Shown here piece by piece: positions 1 to 9,443 of a stretch of 64,000 nucleotides of DNA; position 1 is the stretch's first letter; the number at the start of each line of letters is the position of its first letter. A program made the position numbers and the translations under genes. Source of the DNA: Aquimarina mycalae (lineage in GTDB: Bacteria > Bacteroidota > Bacteroidia > Flavobacteriales > Flavobacteriaceae); NCBI RefSeq assembly GCF_029906345.1, contig NZ_JARYGY010000005.1, positions 310,001 through 374,000 of the forward strand. Direction: 5' to 3'. The notes under the pieces are model-generated. The model did not search any database. It saw only the letters and a list, made by a program, of their open reading frames with translations, and was not told the origin of the DNA.

Positions 1-1
1 A

Positions 2-601
2 GATATCTTACACATTACCAACGGATTAGGATTGTTCTGTACAGGAACGATCACTTTTTCAAGTCCTAATAAATGTATTATTCAAATAGAATCCAAAGAA
101 CTTCGGATTCCTAAAAATTATAAATTACATCTCGTTGTAGCTCCTACAAAGATGAATGATCGATATGAGTGGTTTTTAGAAAAAGCTACAGAAATAGGTA
201 TCGATGAGATTACTCCTGTTATTTGTGATCATAGTGAAAGAAAAGTTATAAAACCAGAACGTTTCGAACGCATCCTGCAAAGTGCAATGAAACAATCTTT
301 ACAATGTTATCTTCCCAAATTAAATCCTGCCATCTCCTTTTCTGAATTTATAACAAAAGAAAATGAGGGTCAATTGCTGATTGCCCATTGTGAAAAGACT
401 AAAAAACAATCCTTAAAAGACGTTCTCACACTCAATAACACTACTACGCTCCTAATCGGTCCTGAAGGAGATTTTTCTACAAATGAGATACAAAAGGCCA
501 AAGATGCTGGTTACATTCCGATTACATTAGGAGAAACAAGATTGCGAACTGAAACTGCCGCAATTGTTGCCACACATAGTATCGCATTACTTAATTCATA
601 A
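2..601 (+). CDS. rsmE: 16S rRNA m3U1498 methyltransferase RsmE, 5' truncated
   Basis: The frame is open from the left window edge, so the true start lies outside; about 200 of the usual 230-240 residues are visible. RsmE methylates N3 of U1498 in 16S rRNA, using S-adenosylmethionine. The C-terminal half carries the SPOUT-class trefoil-knot signatures, a 'LLIGPEGDFS' loop followed about 30 residues later by 'LGETRLRTETAA', both diagnostic of RsmE. The TTG at position 32 is an internal leucine codon, not a start. The next gene begins 46 bases downstream on the same strand without a recognisable terminator between them. Confidence 0.93.
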   Translation, partial: DILHITNGLGLFCTGTITFSSPNKCIIQIESKELRIPKNYKLHLVVAPTKMNDRYEWFLEKATEIGIDEITPVICDHSERKVIKPERFERILQSAMKQSLQCYLPKLNPAISFSEFITKENEGQLLIAHCEKTKKQSLKDVLTLNNTTTLLIGPEGDFSTNEIQKAKDAGYIPITLGETRLRTETAAIVATHSIALLNS

Positions 602-646
602 TATAAAAAACAAATCTTTATCTTTAAACTCACTAACGCTAAAGAA

Positions 647-1789
647 ATGATAGCTAAAATTACTTATTTCATACTAGTAATTATATTGTGTACTAATTGT
701 TCTTCTAGTAGTAATACTAGTGATGATACTCAACCGCCTGTTGAACCAGTTAATACTATAAGTAATTTAGAATATATCGATGAATTCATAATTCCTGTAC
801 AAAACATAGATGGTGTTCCTATAGGTGGTTTCTCTGGTATAGACTATAAAAATGGTAATTGGTATATTATAAGTGATGGATCTGATCCTATTAGATATTA
901 CACAGCCGATATCTCATACAATCAAGATCAGTTTACCAATGTGTCTATTCACACAATGATAGAAATCAAAGATGCTTTGGGTAATTCTTTTTCTGAAAAT
1001 CAAGTAGATCCAGAAGCAATCAGATTTGATACAAGTACAGGAAATCTTATTTATACTAGTGAAGGTGCTATAGCAAATGGGATAAACCCCGCTTTATTAG
1101 AAATTACAACCGACGGAAATCAATTACAAAGTTTTACACTTCCTAACCATTTGGCAGCAAATACCGTTGATGATTTATCAGGTCCTAGGCATAATGGTGC
1201 CTTAGAAGCTTTATCTATAAGTTTTGACACTAATGCATATTGGATAGGTATGGAGCTTCCTCTTATAGAAGATGGGCCTGAGCCTACAATTACAGAAACA
1301 GAATCACCTGTGCGTGTTACACGCATCGATAAATCTACTAAACAAGCAGAAAGGCAATTTGCGTATGAGCTAGATCCCGTTGATAGAGCACCTGCACTTG
1401 GAACAACCTTTACCATTAATGGTCTTGTTGAGATTTTGGAATATGATGAAAATAAATTCTTAGCAATAGAACGTTCCTTCTCATCTGGTTATCTGGATGG
1501 AGGAAATACGGTTAAGATATATAAAGTAGATGCTACAAATGCTACCAATACATTAACTACAACAGTACTTTCTGCTGGAACCTATACTAAAGCTACTAAA
1601 ACATTGTTGTTTGAATTTGAAGATATCCGCAATCAGTTAACGAATGGTATTGTCGATAATATAGAAGGAATTACATTTGGTCCCACATTGATTGATGGTA
1701 GCAAATCTCTGGTAGTTGTTTCTGATAATAATTTTAATGCCTTTTTACCTCAATTGAATCAGTTAATTGTATTTAGGGTGGTTCCTTAA
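647..1789 (+). CDS. Lipoprotein with phytase-like (esterase-like) beta-propeller domain
   Basis: The product has 380 residues with a lipoprotein signal (lipobox 'LCTNC', lipidated Cys18) and a Ser-rich linker, so it is probably anchored in the outer membrane. The body matches the 'esterase-like activity of phytase' family (PF13449 type): 'GGFSGIDY' near residue 60, 'DPEAIRFD' and 'YTSEG' near 125-140, and 'NGALEALS' near 180. The C-terminal 'EGITFGP ... VVVSDNNF' pair is also typical of the family. The substrate cannot be read from sequence; many members have no phytase function. It is convergent with the T9SS gene at 1985. Confidence 0.75.
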   Translation: MIAKITYFILVIILCTNCSSSSNTSDDTQPPVEPVNTISNLEYIDEFIIPVQNIDGVPIGGFSGIDYKNGNWYIISDGSDPIRYYTADISYNQDQFTNVSIHTMIEIKDALGNSFSENQVDPEAIRFDTSTGNLIYTSEGAIANGINPALLEITTDGNQLQSFTLPNHLAANTVDDLSGPRHNGALEALSISFDTNAYWIGMELPLIEDGPEPTITETESPVRVTRIDKSTKQAERQFAYELDPVDRAPALGTTFTINGLVEILEYDENKFLAIERSFSSGYLDGGNTVKIYKVDATNATNTLTTTVLSAGTYTKATKTLLFEFEDIRNQLTNGIVDNIEGITFGPTLIDGSKSLVVVSDNNFNAFLPQLNQLIVFRVVP

Positions 1790-1929
1790 TTCTGATTGAA
1801 AAACAAAGTTGGTTAGTTTATTTATGTTTAAAAAACTGCAATTCTCCTCTTTAAAATATTTTTATTTTGAATACTTATTTTGGTAAAAACAGAAATAACA
1901 CAACTGTACAAATAATTAAATAATTATAT

Positions 1930-1961
1930 AAAAAAACACCTCAATTAGGATCGAGGTGTTT
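1930..1961 (-). terminator. Rho-independent terminator downstream of the lamin-tail gene
   Basis: A 9-bp inverted repeat (AAACACCTC / GAGGTGTTT, arms at 1934-1942 and 1953-1961) is followed on the minus strand by a run of T. It lies just after the stop of the minus-strand gene at 1985 and between two convergent genes. Confidence 0.75.
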
Positions 1962-1984
1962 CTTGATATATAAATTAAAAAATA

Positions 1985-3673
1985 TTATCTAATGATAAGT
2001 TTATCTGTAGAAACTCTCTTATCATTTTCAAATAATTGAACTAGATATATTCCTGTAGTTAAATTAGAAACATCCAAAACAGTATCACTATTTAATCTTT
2101 TTCTTACTACTTCTGTACCAAGAACATTAAAGATCTTAATTTCTGCATTACTATTTTCTATAGCTGGGAAGTTAATTACACCATCATATACTGGATTAGG
2201 AAATATTCTTAAAGAACGATTATCGTCTGTAAATTCAGCCACACTTAAAGTTGCAGGAAAATCATTATTATCTCTAGCCGTAATAAAATAGCTACCATTA
2301 TTTCTTTCTGTAATTAACCCCACAATATTAACTGGAGTTGTTGGCACAGTAAGGCCTATATAATCTACATCAAAGAAAGTAGTTCTAAAAGTGAAATTAT
2401 CCATATTTTGAGTTATTGGATATTCTGTACCATTATCCCAAGTTGTAGAAGGAGTATTATCAACGGTAATATTTCCAATAGCTACCAACTCAGATTCGTA
2501 GTCTTCAGGATTTGCTACAAGATCTGCAACTGTAATAAATTGAGGATCTATAGAGTTACCTGTACTACTCGCAGCACCAGGATCTGAAGATGGTATAAAT
2601 TGTAATTGACCATTAAAATCACCTAATTCTCCAGTAATACCTGTAATACCATCTCCAATCGAATAGGCAGTAGTAACTGTACCACTATTATCATCAATCA
2701 ATATAGCTCCTGTACCATCTTCGATAAACTTTTGAAATCTAAAGCTCTGTTGAAAAGTCAAGATCGCTTCTCCTGTTAAAGTATAAAAGTTACCTACTGT
2801 TCCTGCTCTAAGGGCAGCAATATTAGCAACGTTAGTAAGACTACCTACAGAAAAATTAATAGTTTCAAGTACTTGTGGCATAAGAGATCCACCTGCATCT
2901 TTTAACTCAAGTGTAACGGTATATGATTGTCCATCCATAACTGAAACTGCAATTGGGCTTGATGTAGTAGTCATAGGTGTACCTCCATTAACAATATATT
3001 CAACAATATTGGAACCTCCTAACGCAAAATTACCTACAGTAAAAGAAATATCTACAGAAGCTGTACCTGGAGTAAACACATTATTATCGGACGGAGAATC
3101 AATTGACAATGACGGGTTAGATAAATTATTCAAAGCACCTGGAGTTGGAGCTGCAGCTACATAACTAGTTTGATCATCTGTTAATTGTAATGACTCTGTG
3201 GCAGTATCATTATATTGTGTAGTTTCCCCAAAACCTGTTAATAACACTGTGTCATCTGCATCGTTTGTACCATAAACAATAACATCAATTAGATTAGTTG
3301 TGGTGATAGCAGTATCATTAGGAAAATCGGTATCACTCGCCTGGAAAATGGCAACTACATCTGCCCCATTCTGTATACCGTTTGAAGGTAATGTGATACT
3401 AGCACCTGTAACACCAGTATTTCCTAAAACAAATAATCCATTTGCATCTGTACTAAAACCGTCTAAGTCATAAGCAGCATAACTTTGATCATCACTTCCA
3501 TTATATAAAACGACAACAAAGCCATCTAGCGCAAAGTTTGGAGTAGATGATAATAATTCAATAAATTCTGCTGAGTCTGTACCAGTTTGATCAGCATCTA
3601 CTTCATTAATAGATAACTGAGCAAAACTAAAAGAAGTTAGTAAAAGACTTAATAAAAAAGTAATTTTTTTCAT
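1985..3673 (-). CDS. T9SS-exported protein with lamin-tail domain
   Basis: The product has 562 residues with an N-terminal signal peptide ending near residue 19 ('SFSFAQ'). The first domain, about 20-150, resembles a lamin-tail domain ('LSINEVDADQ ... EFIELLS'). A middle section around 285-465 has an OB-fold-like pattern ('FIEDGTGAILIDD', 'GDGITGITGELGDFNG') often seen in Bacteroidota secreted nucleases and DUF5689-like proteins. The C-terminal 80 residues are a type A T9SS sorting domain ('IFPNPVYDG' near 490, ending 'STDKLIIR'). It is therefore probably secreted or surface-bound. No catalytic motif is visible, so the function is unknown. Confidence 0.8.
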   Translation of the reverse strand: MKKITFLLSLLLTSFSFAQLSINEVDADQTGTDSAEFIELLSSTPNFALDGFVVVLYNGSDDQSYAAYDLDGFSTDANGLFVLGNTGVTGASITLPSNGIQNGADVVAIFQASDTDFPNDTAITTTNLIDVIVYGTNDADDTVLLTGFGETTQYNDTATESLQLTDDQTSYVAAAPTPGALNNLSNPSLSIDSPSDNNVFTPGTASVDISFTVGNFALGGSNIVEYIVNGGTPMTTTSSPIAVSVMDGQSYTVTLELKDAGGSLMPQVLETINFSVGSLTNVANIAALRAGTVGNFYTLTGEAILTFQQSFRFQKFIEDGTGAILIDDNSGTVTTAYSIGDGITGITGELGDFNGQLQFIPSSDPGAASSTGNSIDPQFITVADLVANPEDYESELVAIGNITVDNTPSTTWDNGTEYPITQNMDNFTFRTTFFDVDYIGLTVPTTPVNIVGLITERNNGSYFITARDNNDFPATLSVAEFTDDNRSLRIFPNPVYDGVINFPAIENSNAEIKIFNVLGTEVVRKRLNSDTVLDVSNLTTGIYLVQLFENDKRVSTDKLIIR

Positions 3674-3887
3674 GATTGAGTTTAAGTTTTATAAAAAATA
3701 ACAGGTAAAGATACATAATTATTACCTTTTAAACGAGTAATCCATAAGATGAAGCCAGGATTTAACCTTAAGATAAAACAACAACAACTTTATCTTCAAT
3801 TACTTTAAACCGTTTCATCTTTTGGTAATAATAGTCCTGATATAACTAAGAACCTTAAAACAAATACGCTAGTTTATAATTAACTAA

Positions 3888-4130
3888 TTCGATAATCCTT
3901 CTGAAAACTTCGGTATATATCCTAATCCAAATACTACTGGGTTCCTAAATATAACTACTCAATCAAATACTGCAATAAATGTAGATGTGTATAATATATT
4001 AGGAAAACGAGTTATTTCTAAGACTGTTAATGATCAAATTTTAAATATATCTCATTTAAATGCTGGTATTTATATTATCAAGTTAGATCAAAATAACACC
4101 TCTATTACTAAGAAATTAGTGATCAAATAA
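3888..4130 (+). pseudogene. Orphan T9SS C-terminal sorting domain (gene remnant)
   Basis: This stretch lies in the 569-base gap between 3673 and 4243. One plus-strand frame, open from just after a stop at 3885-3887, encodes about 80 residues that match a type A T9SS sorting domain: 'FGIYPNPNTTGFLNI', then 'VDVYNILGKRVISK', then 'LNAGIYIIKLDQ' and a final 'KKLVIK' before TAA at 4128. There is no ATG and no signal peptide, and I see no passenger domain upstream (3674-3887 shows nothing else that I can assign). A strong terminator follows 28 bases later. This is best read as the tail of a degraded or deleted secreted-protein gene. A recombination donor for sorting domains is a more speculative alternative. 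Confidence 0.75.
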
Positions 4131-4157
4131 GCTTTTAATTTTTTTGAATATATTAAA

Positions 4158-4190
4158 AGAGCATTGTCAGTATGACAATGCTCTTTTTTA
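4158..4190 (+). terminator. Strong bidirectional terminator
   Basis: A perfect 12-bp stem (AGAGCATTGTCA / TGACAATGCTCT, 4158-4169 and 4173-4184) with a 3-base loop is followed by six T on the plus strand and flanked by AAAA on the other side. It closes the sorting-domain remnant on the plus strand and can also serve the minus-strand gene at 4243. Confidence 0.9.
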
Positions 4191-4242
4191 GTTTTACACT
4201 TATGCTCTTGGATTGTTTTTTTGCTAGTACATCCAATACCAA

Positions 4243-4977
4243 CTAATAAGCTATCCAGATATTCTCTTCTCTATATTCTCCAAAATCCTTTTCAATATCT
4301 ATAGTTACTAAATTCAAAGCTCCTTTTATTTTATAAGAACCCGACTCAACAATCTTTTTATTAAGCAATCCTTGCCAAAAAACGATATCCCCTTTTACAT
4401 TCATTGAGTTTTTGCATACGCTTATAATCTTTGCACCCGCATTGAGATGCGTTCTTATCCATGGATCATAGATATTCTGGTCTTTTTTAAACTCTAAATA
4501 ATCAACCATTTTCATTTTTGGAAATTTATGTTTAAAAACAGGCCTTATTGGAATTACAAAATTTATCAACCCTAAGTTTTGTTTTATTTCTTTTGCTTTA
4601 GAAATTAATAGTTTGCTAAACCCTTTTCTTTGAAACTTCTTAGTAATTACAATTTGTAAACCACCCAAAGAATTTGGTTGTATATTATTTTCATAATCAT
4701 ATATACTCCTCTGTACCAACCAATCCCATCCTTTATCTGGTAATTCTTTTAATGGTTGATCCCAAAATACAGGAACAATATTCATAAAACCTATAAGGTT
4801 ATTGTCTTCGTTCACCATAAAAAGTTGGGTGTGCGGGAAATATTTTTCTAAGGTACTCCAGTACTTTTCAGTGGTTTGGGAATTTAAAATAATTTCTGGA
4901 AAAGCCAATTTTATTGCGCTCCTATATTGTTTTATAAGAAAATCATCTAAATCAGATAAATAAAGGTATTTAATCAA
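4243..4977 (-). CDS. GNAT-fold acetyltransferase-like protein
   Basis: The product has 244 residues, with no signal peptide or membrane segment, so it is probably cytosolic. A GNAT core is visible: 'NNLIGFMNIVPV' near 58-70 as a central strand, then 'GLQIVITKKFQRKGFSKLL' near 104-122. The latter carries the acetyl-CoA pyrophosphate-binding pattern Q/R-x-x-G-x-G/A in a slightly variant form, followed by helix 3. The C-terminal 80 residues are not typical GNAT sequence. The acceptor substrate is unknown. It stands alone between two terminators. Confidence 0.55.
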   Translation of the reverse strand: MIKYLYLSDLDDFLIKQYRSAIKLAFPEIILNSQTTEKYWSTLEKYFPHTQLFMVNEDNNLIGFMNIVPVFWDQPLKELPDKGWDWLVQRSIYDYENNIQPNSLGGLQIVITKKFQRKGFSKLLISKAKEIKQNLGLINFVIPIRPVFKHKFPKMKMVDYLEFKKDQNIYDPWIRTHLNAGAKIISVCKNSMNVKGDIVFWQGLLNKKIVESGSYKIKGALNLVTIDIEKDFGEYREENIWIAY

Positions 4978-5098
4978 ATTATAATACGTTAAAGTGTAAG
5001 TATCAGGTTGTATGTATCACTATGAATAATTCAACCCTCATAATTTTAATTAAGAATTATAAATTCATAGTTTCTTAAAGTAGCACAAATTCTCTAAA

Positions 5099-5129
5099 CA
5101 AAAAAGCCATAACACAGGATGTTATGACT
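5099..5129 (-). terminator. Rho-independent terminator after the DUF1223 gene
   Basis: A 9-bp stem (arms 5105-5113 and 5121-5129, one G-U pair on the minus strand) with a 7-base loop is followed on the minus strand by a T tract. It lies 25 bases after the stop at 5154. Confidence 0.7.
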
Positions 5130-5153
5130 TCGAATTTATTATTAACAGGATTT

Positions 5154-5873
5154 TTAGATATCTACTTTAGTAGCTCCTGTAGTTTTTAATGACATATCCT
5201 GAGTATATGCTATAAGTGTAAGGTTGTCATTAGAATTTACCCAATCAGGAATAGGTAAGTTAATAGTTCCTGTTACGTCTTCTTTTACCAAACGACTTGC
5301 TACAATATTTGAATTTTTCAAAGTTCTATCACGATTCTCTCCTCTACCTATTTCTGTAATCCGTTCTGACACAACCAGTGCAAGCGTAACTCTGTCAAAC
5401 TCCTTTCCTTTAATAGCGCAATTAACGATTACAGATTCATTTTCTCGTTGTATTTTTTCTATACTTATCGTGTTGGTGGTTTTTGTTTTAGCATACTTAC
5501 GTAGTGCGATTTGTGCTTTTGTATAATTGGATCCTGTAAAATGTTCACTTCCATTGACTACCAATTGTGGCGTATAAATAGATCTACTATAGAACTGTTG
5601 CGCATAATCTCTTTGATAATCACTAAACTCTTCAGAACTAAAAGGGTCTTTCCAACCTAATCTATTCCAATAATCCACATGATATGACAATACAAACACA
5701 TTGTCATCTTTGTGTTCTTCTTTAATGGCTTCCAATAATTTATCAGCTGGAGGACAACTACTACATCCTTGCGAAGTAAATAATTCCATAACCACAATTG
5801 CTTTGTTATTGTCCTGAGCTGTAATCAATCCAGAAATTGTTATCGTTAATAGTATCAAAAGGTTCCTCATCAT
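5154..5873 (-). CDS. DUF1223 family secreted thioredoxin-like protein
   Basis: The product has 239 residues with a signal peptide ending near residue 20 ('GLITAQ'). The N-terminal domain has a thioredoxin-like fold with the hallmark 'ELFTSQGCSSCPPAD'. Its CxxC pair is Cys37 and Cys40, the redox or metal site conserved in DUF1223 proteins. 'SYHVDYWNRLGWKDPF' near 63-78 and 'YTPQLVVNG' near 101 are also family signatures. The exact role is unknown; a periplasmic redox function is plausible. It is divergent from the DUF4159 gene, 44 bases away. Confidence 0.85.
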   Translation of the reverse strand: MMRNLLILLTITISGLITAQDNNKAIVVMELFTSQGCSSCPPADKLLEAIKEEHKDDNVFVLSYHVDYWNRLGWKDPFSSEEFSDYQRDYAQQFYSRSIYTPQLVVNGSEHFTGSNYTKAQIALRKYAKTKTTNTISIEKIQRENESVIVNCAIKGKEFDRVTLALVVSERITEIGRGENRDRTLKNSNIVASRLVKEDVTGTINLPIPDWVNSNDNLTLIAYTQDMSLKTTGATKVDI

Positions 5874-5917
5874 CTCGTTTATTTTAGTACTTTTAGAATC
5901 TATTATTTTAGACGTTT

Positions 5918-6565
5918 ATGATTACAAAGCTTACAAGTATTCTTTGCCTGATATTATTTTCTGGAGGTATATTTGCTCAGGATATTGCAGTATTACAATA
6001 TAATGGTGGTGGTGATTGGTATAGCAACCGTACTGCTTTGCCTAATTTAATTACCTTTTGTAACCAGAACATTAGTACTACAATAAGTACCAAGCCTAAA
6101 ACAGTAAAGCCCGAAAGTGTTGATATTTTTCAATATCCATATATTCATATGACTGGTCATGGTAATGTGTTTTTTTCTGAACAAGATGCAGAGAATTTGA
6201 GAAACTATTTATTAAGTGGTGGTTTTTTACATATCGATGACAACTATGGTATGGAACCCTATGTTCGTAAAGAATTAGTTAAAATATTTCCAGATAAGGA
6301 GTTACTAGAATTACCTCTTTCTCATCCAATTTTCTCTTCTAAATATAAGTTTCCCAATGGATTACCCAAAATTCATGAACATGATGGAGAACGTCCACAA
6401 GCTTTAGGAATTACTTATGAAGGAAGGTTGGTATTGTTATTTACTTTTGAAAGTGATTTAGGAGATGGTTGGGAAAACCCTGAAATCCATAATGATTCTG
6501 AAGAAGTTAGACAAAAAGCATTAAAAATGGGTGCTAATATTATCAAATACGCTTTTGAGAATTAA
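5918..6565 (+). CDS. DUF4159 domain secreted protein
   Basis: The product has 215 residues with a signal peptide ending near residue 20 ('GGIFAQ'). The rest is a single DUF4159 domain: 'LQYNGGGDWYSN' at the start, 'YPYIHMTGHGNVFFS' near 71-85, and 'GGFLHIDDNYGMEP' near 97-110. The domain resembles a class I glutamine-amidotransferase-like fold but has no confirmed catalytic role. It is often found near gliding or MoxR-linked genes in Bacteroidota, though not here. The TrmH-type gene starts 5 bases after its stop, so the two are probably cotranscribed. Confidence 0.85.
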   Translation: MITKLTSILCLILFSGGIFAQDIAVLQYNGGGDWYSNRTALPNLITFCNQNISTTISTKPKTVKPESVDIFQYPYIHMTGHGNVFFSEQDAENLRNYLLSGGFLHIDDNYGMEPYVRKELVKIFPDKELLELPLSHPIFSSKYKFPNGLPKIHEHDGERPQALGITYEGRLVLLFTFESDLGDGWENPEIHNDSEEVRQKALKMGANIIKYAFEN

Positions 6566-6570
6566 TACTA

Positions 6571-7083
6571 ATGGCAGAGCAATTACATCATGACAATTCT
6601 GTGTTTGTAAAAAAACAGTTCCCTATTACATTAATTTGTGATCACGTTAGTTCTCCTGCAAATATTGGTAGTATATTTAGAATTGCAGACAGCTTTGGTG
6701 TAGAGAAGATTTATTTCTGTGGTGAAGACATAACCGTTGTTAGCAAACGAATGTTACGAACAGCGCGATCAACTCATGAAATTATTCCTTATCAACAAGA
6801 AGAACAAGTTTTACCGATAATTAATACCCTACAATCTCAAGGCTATAAAATACTTGGATTAGAAATTACTAAAAACAGTATTCCTGTTTCAGAACATCTA
6901 TGTGCTTATGGTGATAAAATTGCATTGGTTATAGGTGAGGAAAAATCAGGTATTTCGGAAGATGTGTTAACAAAAGTCTCTAAAAATATACATATAAATA
7001 TGTATGGAAATAATAGTAGTATGAATGTAGCTACTGCTACTGCAATATCACTATATGAAATTACTAAACAGTTATCTAAATAA
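6571..7083 (+). CDS. TrmH/SpoU family RNA 2'-O-methyltransferase
   Basis: The product has 170 residues, the length of a minimal SPOUT methyltransferase domain. The three SpoU motifs are present: motif 1 'SPANIGSIFRIADSFGV' near 29-45, motif 2 'IALVIGEEKSGIS' near 117-129, and motif 3 'NMYGNNSSMNVATATAI' near 146-162. It should methylate a ribose 2'-OH in tRNA or rRNA; the exact nucleotide cannot be told. It lacks the N-terminal substrate-binding extension of RlmB. It sits between DUF4159 and the permease gene with short spacers (5 and 8 bases), suggesting one transcript. Confidence 0.88.
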   Translation: MAEQLHHDNSVFVKKQFPITLICDHVSSPANIGSIFRIADSFGVEKIYFCGEDITVVSKRMLRTARSTHEIIPYQQEEQVLPIINTLQSQGYKILGLEITKNSIPVSEHLCAYGDKIALVIGEEKSGISEDVLTKVSKNIHINMYGNNSSMNVATATAISLYEITKQLSK

Positions 7084-7091
7084 ATCGTAAT

Positions 7092-8180
7092 ATGAATTCT
7101 AAAACGATCGCGTACGGTATTCTAAGAGCTATAGCCTTTATTGTTGGAATACTTTTACTACTTTGGTTTTTATATAAAATACAATCCATCCTACTATACA
7201 TCACTTTTGCTGCTGTAATTTCCCTGATGGGAAGGCCATTAGTACTATTCTTAAAAAGAAAATTGAAGTTTAATAATACGCTAGCTACAGTCTTTGCTTT
7301 GTTCATAACCATAGTACTGTTTCTTAGTTTATTTCTGTTATTCGTTCCTATTATTACAGAACAAAGTCAATTGATTAGTGAGATAGATATTAATGAAGTA
7401 AGTGATGATCTGGATCGTTTAAATCAAGAGATCAGTGACTATTTTAATGTAGAAAAACTAAACTTTGTAGAACTGATCAAACAAACAGATCTAATGCAAT
7501 TTTTTGACCTTAAAGCGATTCCAAATGCTATAAATTCTTTTTTAAGTGGTTTTGGAGCATTACTCGTAGGGTTATTCTCAGTGTTATTCATTTCTTTTTT
7601 TCTATTAAAGGATAGTAGGCTATTAGTAAACAGTATGTTGGTATTTGCTAAGAAAGATGATGAGACAAGGTTTATGAGAGCTTTTAATAAGATCAAAGAT
7701 TTATTATCTCGGTACTTTGTTGGTTTATTACTTCAAATTTTGATTCTGTTTGTTTTATATACGATTTTATTATTAATATTCGGTGTACATAATGCAGTAG
7801 CGGTAGCATTGATTGCTGCAATTTTTAATCTAATTCCGTATGTTGGACCTTTATTTGGTGGAGCATTGGTCTTGATTCTAGCTACCACAAGTAATCTTGG
7901 GTTGGATTTTCAATCTGTTATTTTACCGAAACTAACGTATATTTTAATAGGATACGTTGTGATCCAGTTAATTGATAATTTCCTTAATCAGCCATTAATT
8001 TTTGGGAATAGTGTAAAATCACATCCGCTAGAGATCTTTTTGGCTATACTCATATTTGGAGCTCTTTTTGGGATCGGTGGATTGATTGTAGCAGTTCCTT
8101 TTTATACTGCTATCAAAGTCATTTCCAAAGAATTTTTGTCAGAATATAAAATCGTAAAGCAATTAACCAAAGAGCTATAA
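7092..8180 (+). CDS. AI-2E family transporter (PerM-like permease)
   Basis: The product has 362 residues with about eight predicted hydrophobic segments: two near the N-terminus (about 9-40), one at 60-85, a soluble stretch at 90-150, and the rest after 150. The C-terminal half has the family signatures 'AAIFNLIPYVGPLFGG' near 240-255 and 'IQLIDNFLNQPLIFG' near 290-304. The family is named for the E. coli TqsA exporter, but substrates of most members are unknown, so no autoinducer-2 role should be assumed. It starts 8 bases after the TrmH-type gene. Confidence 0.88.
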   Translation: MNSKTIAYGILRAIAFIVGILLLLWFLYKIQSILLYITFAAVISLMGRPLVLFLKRKLKFNNTLATVFALFITIVLFLSLFLLFVPIITEQSQLISEIDINEVSDDLDRLNQEISDYFNVEKLNFVELIKQTDLMQFFDLKAIPNAINSFLSGFGALLVGLFSVLFISFFLLKDSRLLVNSMLVFAKKDDETRFMRAFNKIKDLLSRYFVGLLLQILILFVLYTILLLIFGVHNAVAVALIAAIFNLIPYVGPLFGGALVLILATTSNLGLDFQSVILPKLTYILIGYVVIQLIDNFLNQPLIFGNSVKSHPLEIFLAILIFGALFGIGGLIVAVPFYTAIKVISKEFLSEYKIVKQLTKEL

Positions 8181-8258
8181 TACTCATTGATCTTATTTTC
8201 TAGTACATTAGTATTATATGATTCACAGTTAAGACACACAACATTGGTCTAAAAAACA

Positions 8259-9443
8259 TTGAACAACAATATTTTACATACAGAAATACAAGATTTTATC
8301 TTCAAAAAATCTGATGAAAGAACAGACATTTCAAAGTTTATTCTTTCTGGAAGCCCTTATGATGATATAACAGTTCAGGAATTGGCTCAACAAATCAGTG
8401 GAAGATTAAAAGCTAAAGATAAACTTTCTCTATGGCATCAAACAAAAGGAATTTTTTATCCTCCAACATTAAATTTAGAGCAGACATCTTCTGAAGCAAC
8501 TGCAGTGTATAAAAGCACATTGGTTTCTGGCAACACTCTTATAGACCTTACAGGCGGTTTTGGAATCGATGATTATTTCTTTTCTAAAAATATCAATCAA
8601 GTAATTCATTGCGAAATGAATGAGGAATTAAGTAAAATTGCGACTCATAATTTTAAGGTTTTAGATGCTGATATTACCTGTATTTGTGGTGACGGTTTAC
8701 AAACGTTAAAAAAATCAGATACTATTGATTGGATTTATATTGATCCATCAAGAAGACACAATAGTAAAGGAAAAGTATTTTTTTTAGAAGATTGTTTACC
8801 AGATGTTCCATCAAATCTGGATATGTTATTTTCGAAAAGCAATCATATACTGATCAAAACCTCTCCGCTACTTGACATCCATTCTGGATTAAAGTCATTA
8901 CAATTTGTTAAAGAAATACATATCGTTGCTGTTAATAACGAAGTAAAAGAATTGTTATGGGTACTAGAAAAAGAAACTAAGAAACCCACTATTGCTCATA
9001 CCATTAATCTTGTAAAAGGTAAAACGATTCGTTTTTCTTTTGAGTTACTTAAAGAAAATGATAGTAATGTAGCACTGTCACAACCTAAAAAATACATCTA
9101 TGAACCTAACGCTGCTATTATGAAAAGTGGAGGTTTTTATAGTATTGCAAAGGCATATGAATTACAAAAAATTCACGAGCATTCTCATTTATACACTTCT
9201 AATCAAAAAATAGAATTTCCTGGAAGGAGTTTTGAAGTACTAACGGTGTTACCATATCAAAGACAAATACTAAAGAAAGAAAAAATTATAAAAGCCAATA
9301 TCACCACCCGTAATTTTCCTGAAACTGTTTCCGAAATTCGCAAAAAGCTTAAGATCAAAGATGGTGGTGATATATATTTATTTTTTACCACAAATCTCAC
9401 AAATGAGAAGATAGTTTTGGTTTGTCGTAAAACCACCTTATAA
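8259..9443 (+). CDS. SAM-dependent methyltransferase with THUMP-like domain
   Basis: The product has 394 residues. A class I methyltransferase core is visible: motif I 'LIDLTGGFGIDDYFF' near 92-106, a 'HCEMNEEL' acidic strand near 119, and 'IDWIYIDPSRR' near 152-162, which resembles the active-site region of RNA-modifying enzymes. The C-terminal 100 residues fit the THUMP-like domain found with this family. The start is TTG: the frame has a stop at 8250 and no ATG before the catalytic core, so TTG at 8259 is the only reasonable choice. The last 6 bases overlap the convergent response-regulator gene. Confidence 0.75.
   Translation: MNNNILHTEIQDFIFKKSDERTDISKFILSGSPYDDITVQELAQQISGRLKAKDKLSLWHQTKGIFYPPTLNLEQTSSEATAVYKSTLVSGNTLIDLTGGFGIDDYFFSKNINQVIHCEMNEELSKIATHNFKVLDADITCICGDGLQTLKKSDTIDWIYIDPSRRHNSKGKVFFLEDCLPDVPSNLDMLFSKSNHILIKTSPLLDIHSGLKSLQFVKEIHIVAVNNEVKELLWVLEKETKKPTIAHTINLVKGKTIRFSFELLKENDSNVALSQPKKYIYEPNAAIMKSGGFYSIAKAYELQKIHEHSHLYTSNQKIEFPGRSFEVLTVLPYQRQILKKEKIIKANITTRNFPETVSEIRKKLKIKDGGDIYLFFTTNLTNEKIVLVCRKTTL

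Noticed and set aside
1120..1416. A 98-codon antisense frame in the phytase-like gene
   Set aside because: It is fully inside a supported gene on the other strand, with no domain or signal.
3729..3809. A short plus-strand frame upstream of the sorting-domain remnant as its missing 5' part
   Set aside because: The frame is only about 20 codons, has no signal peptide and is not in the same frame or joined by a single shift to the remnant.
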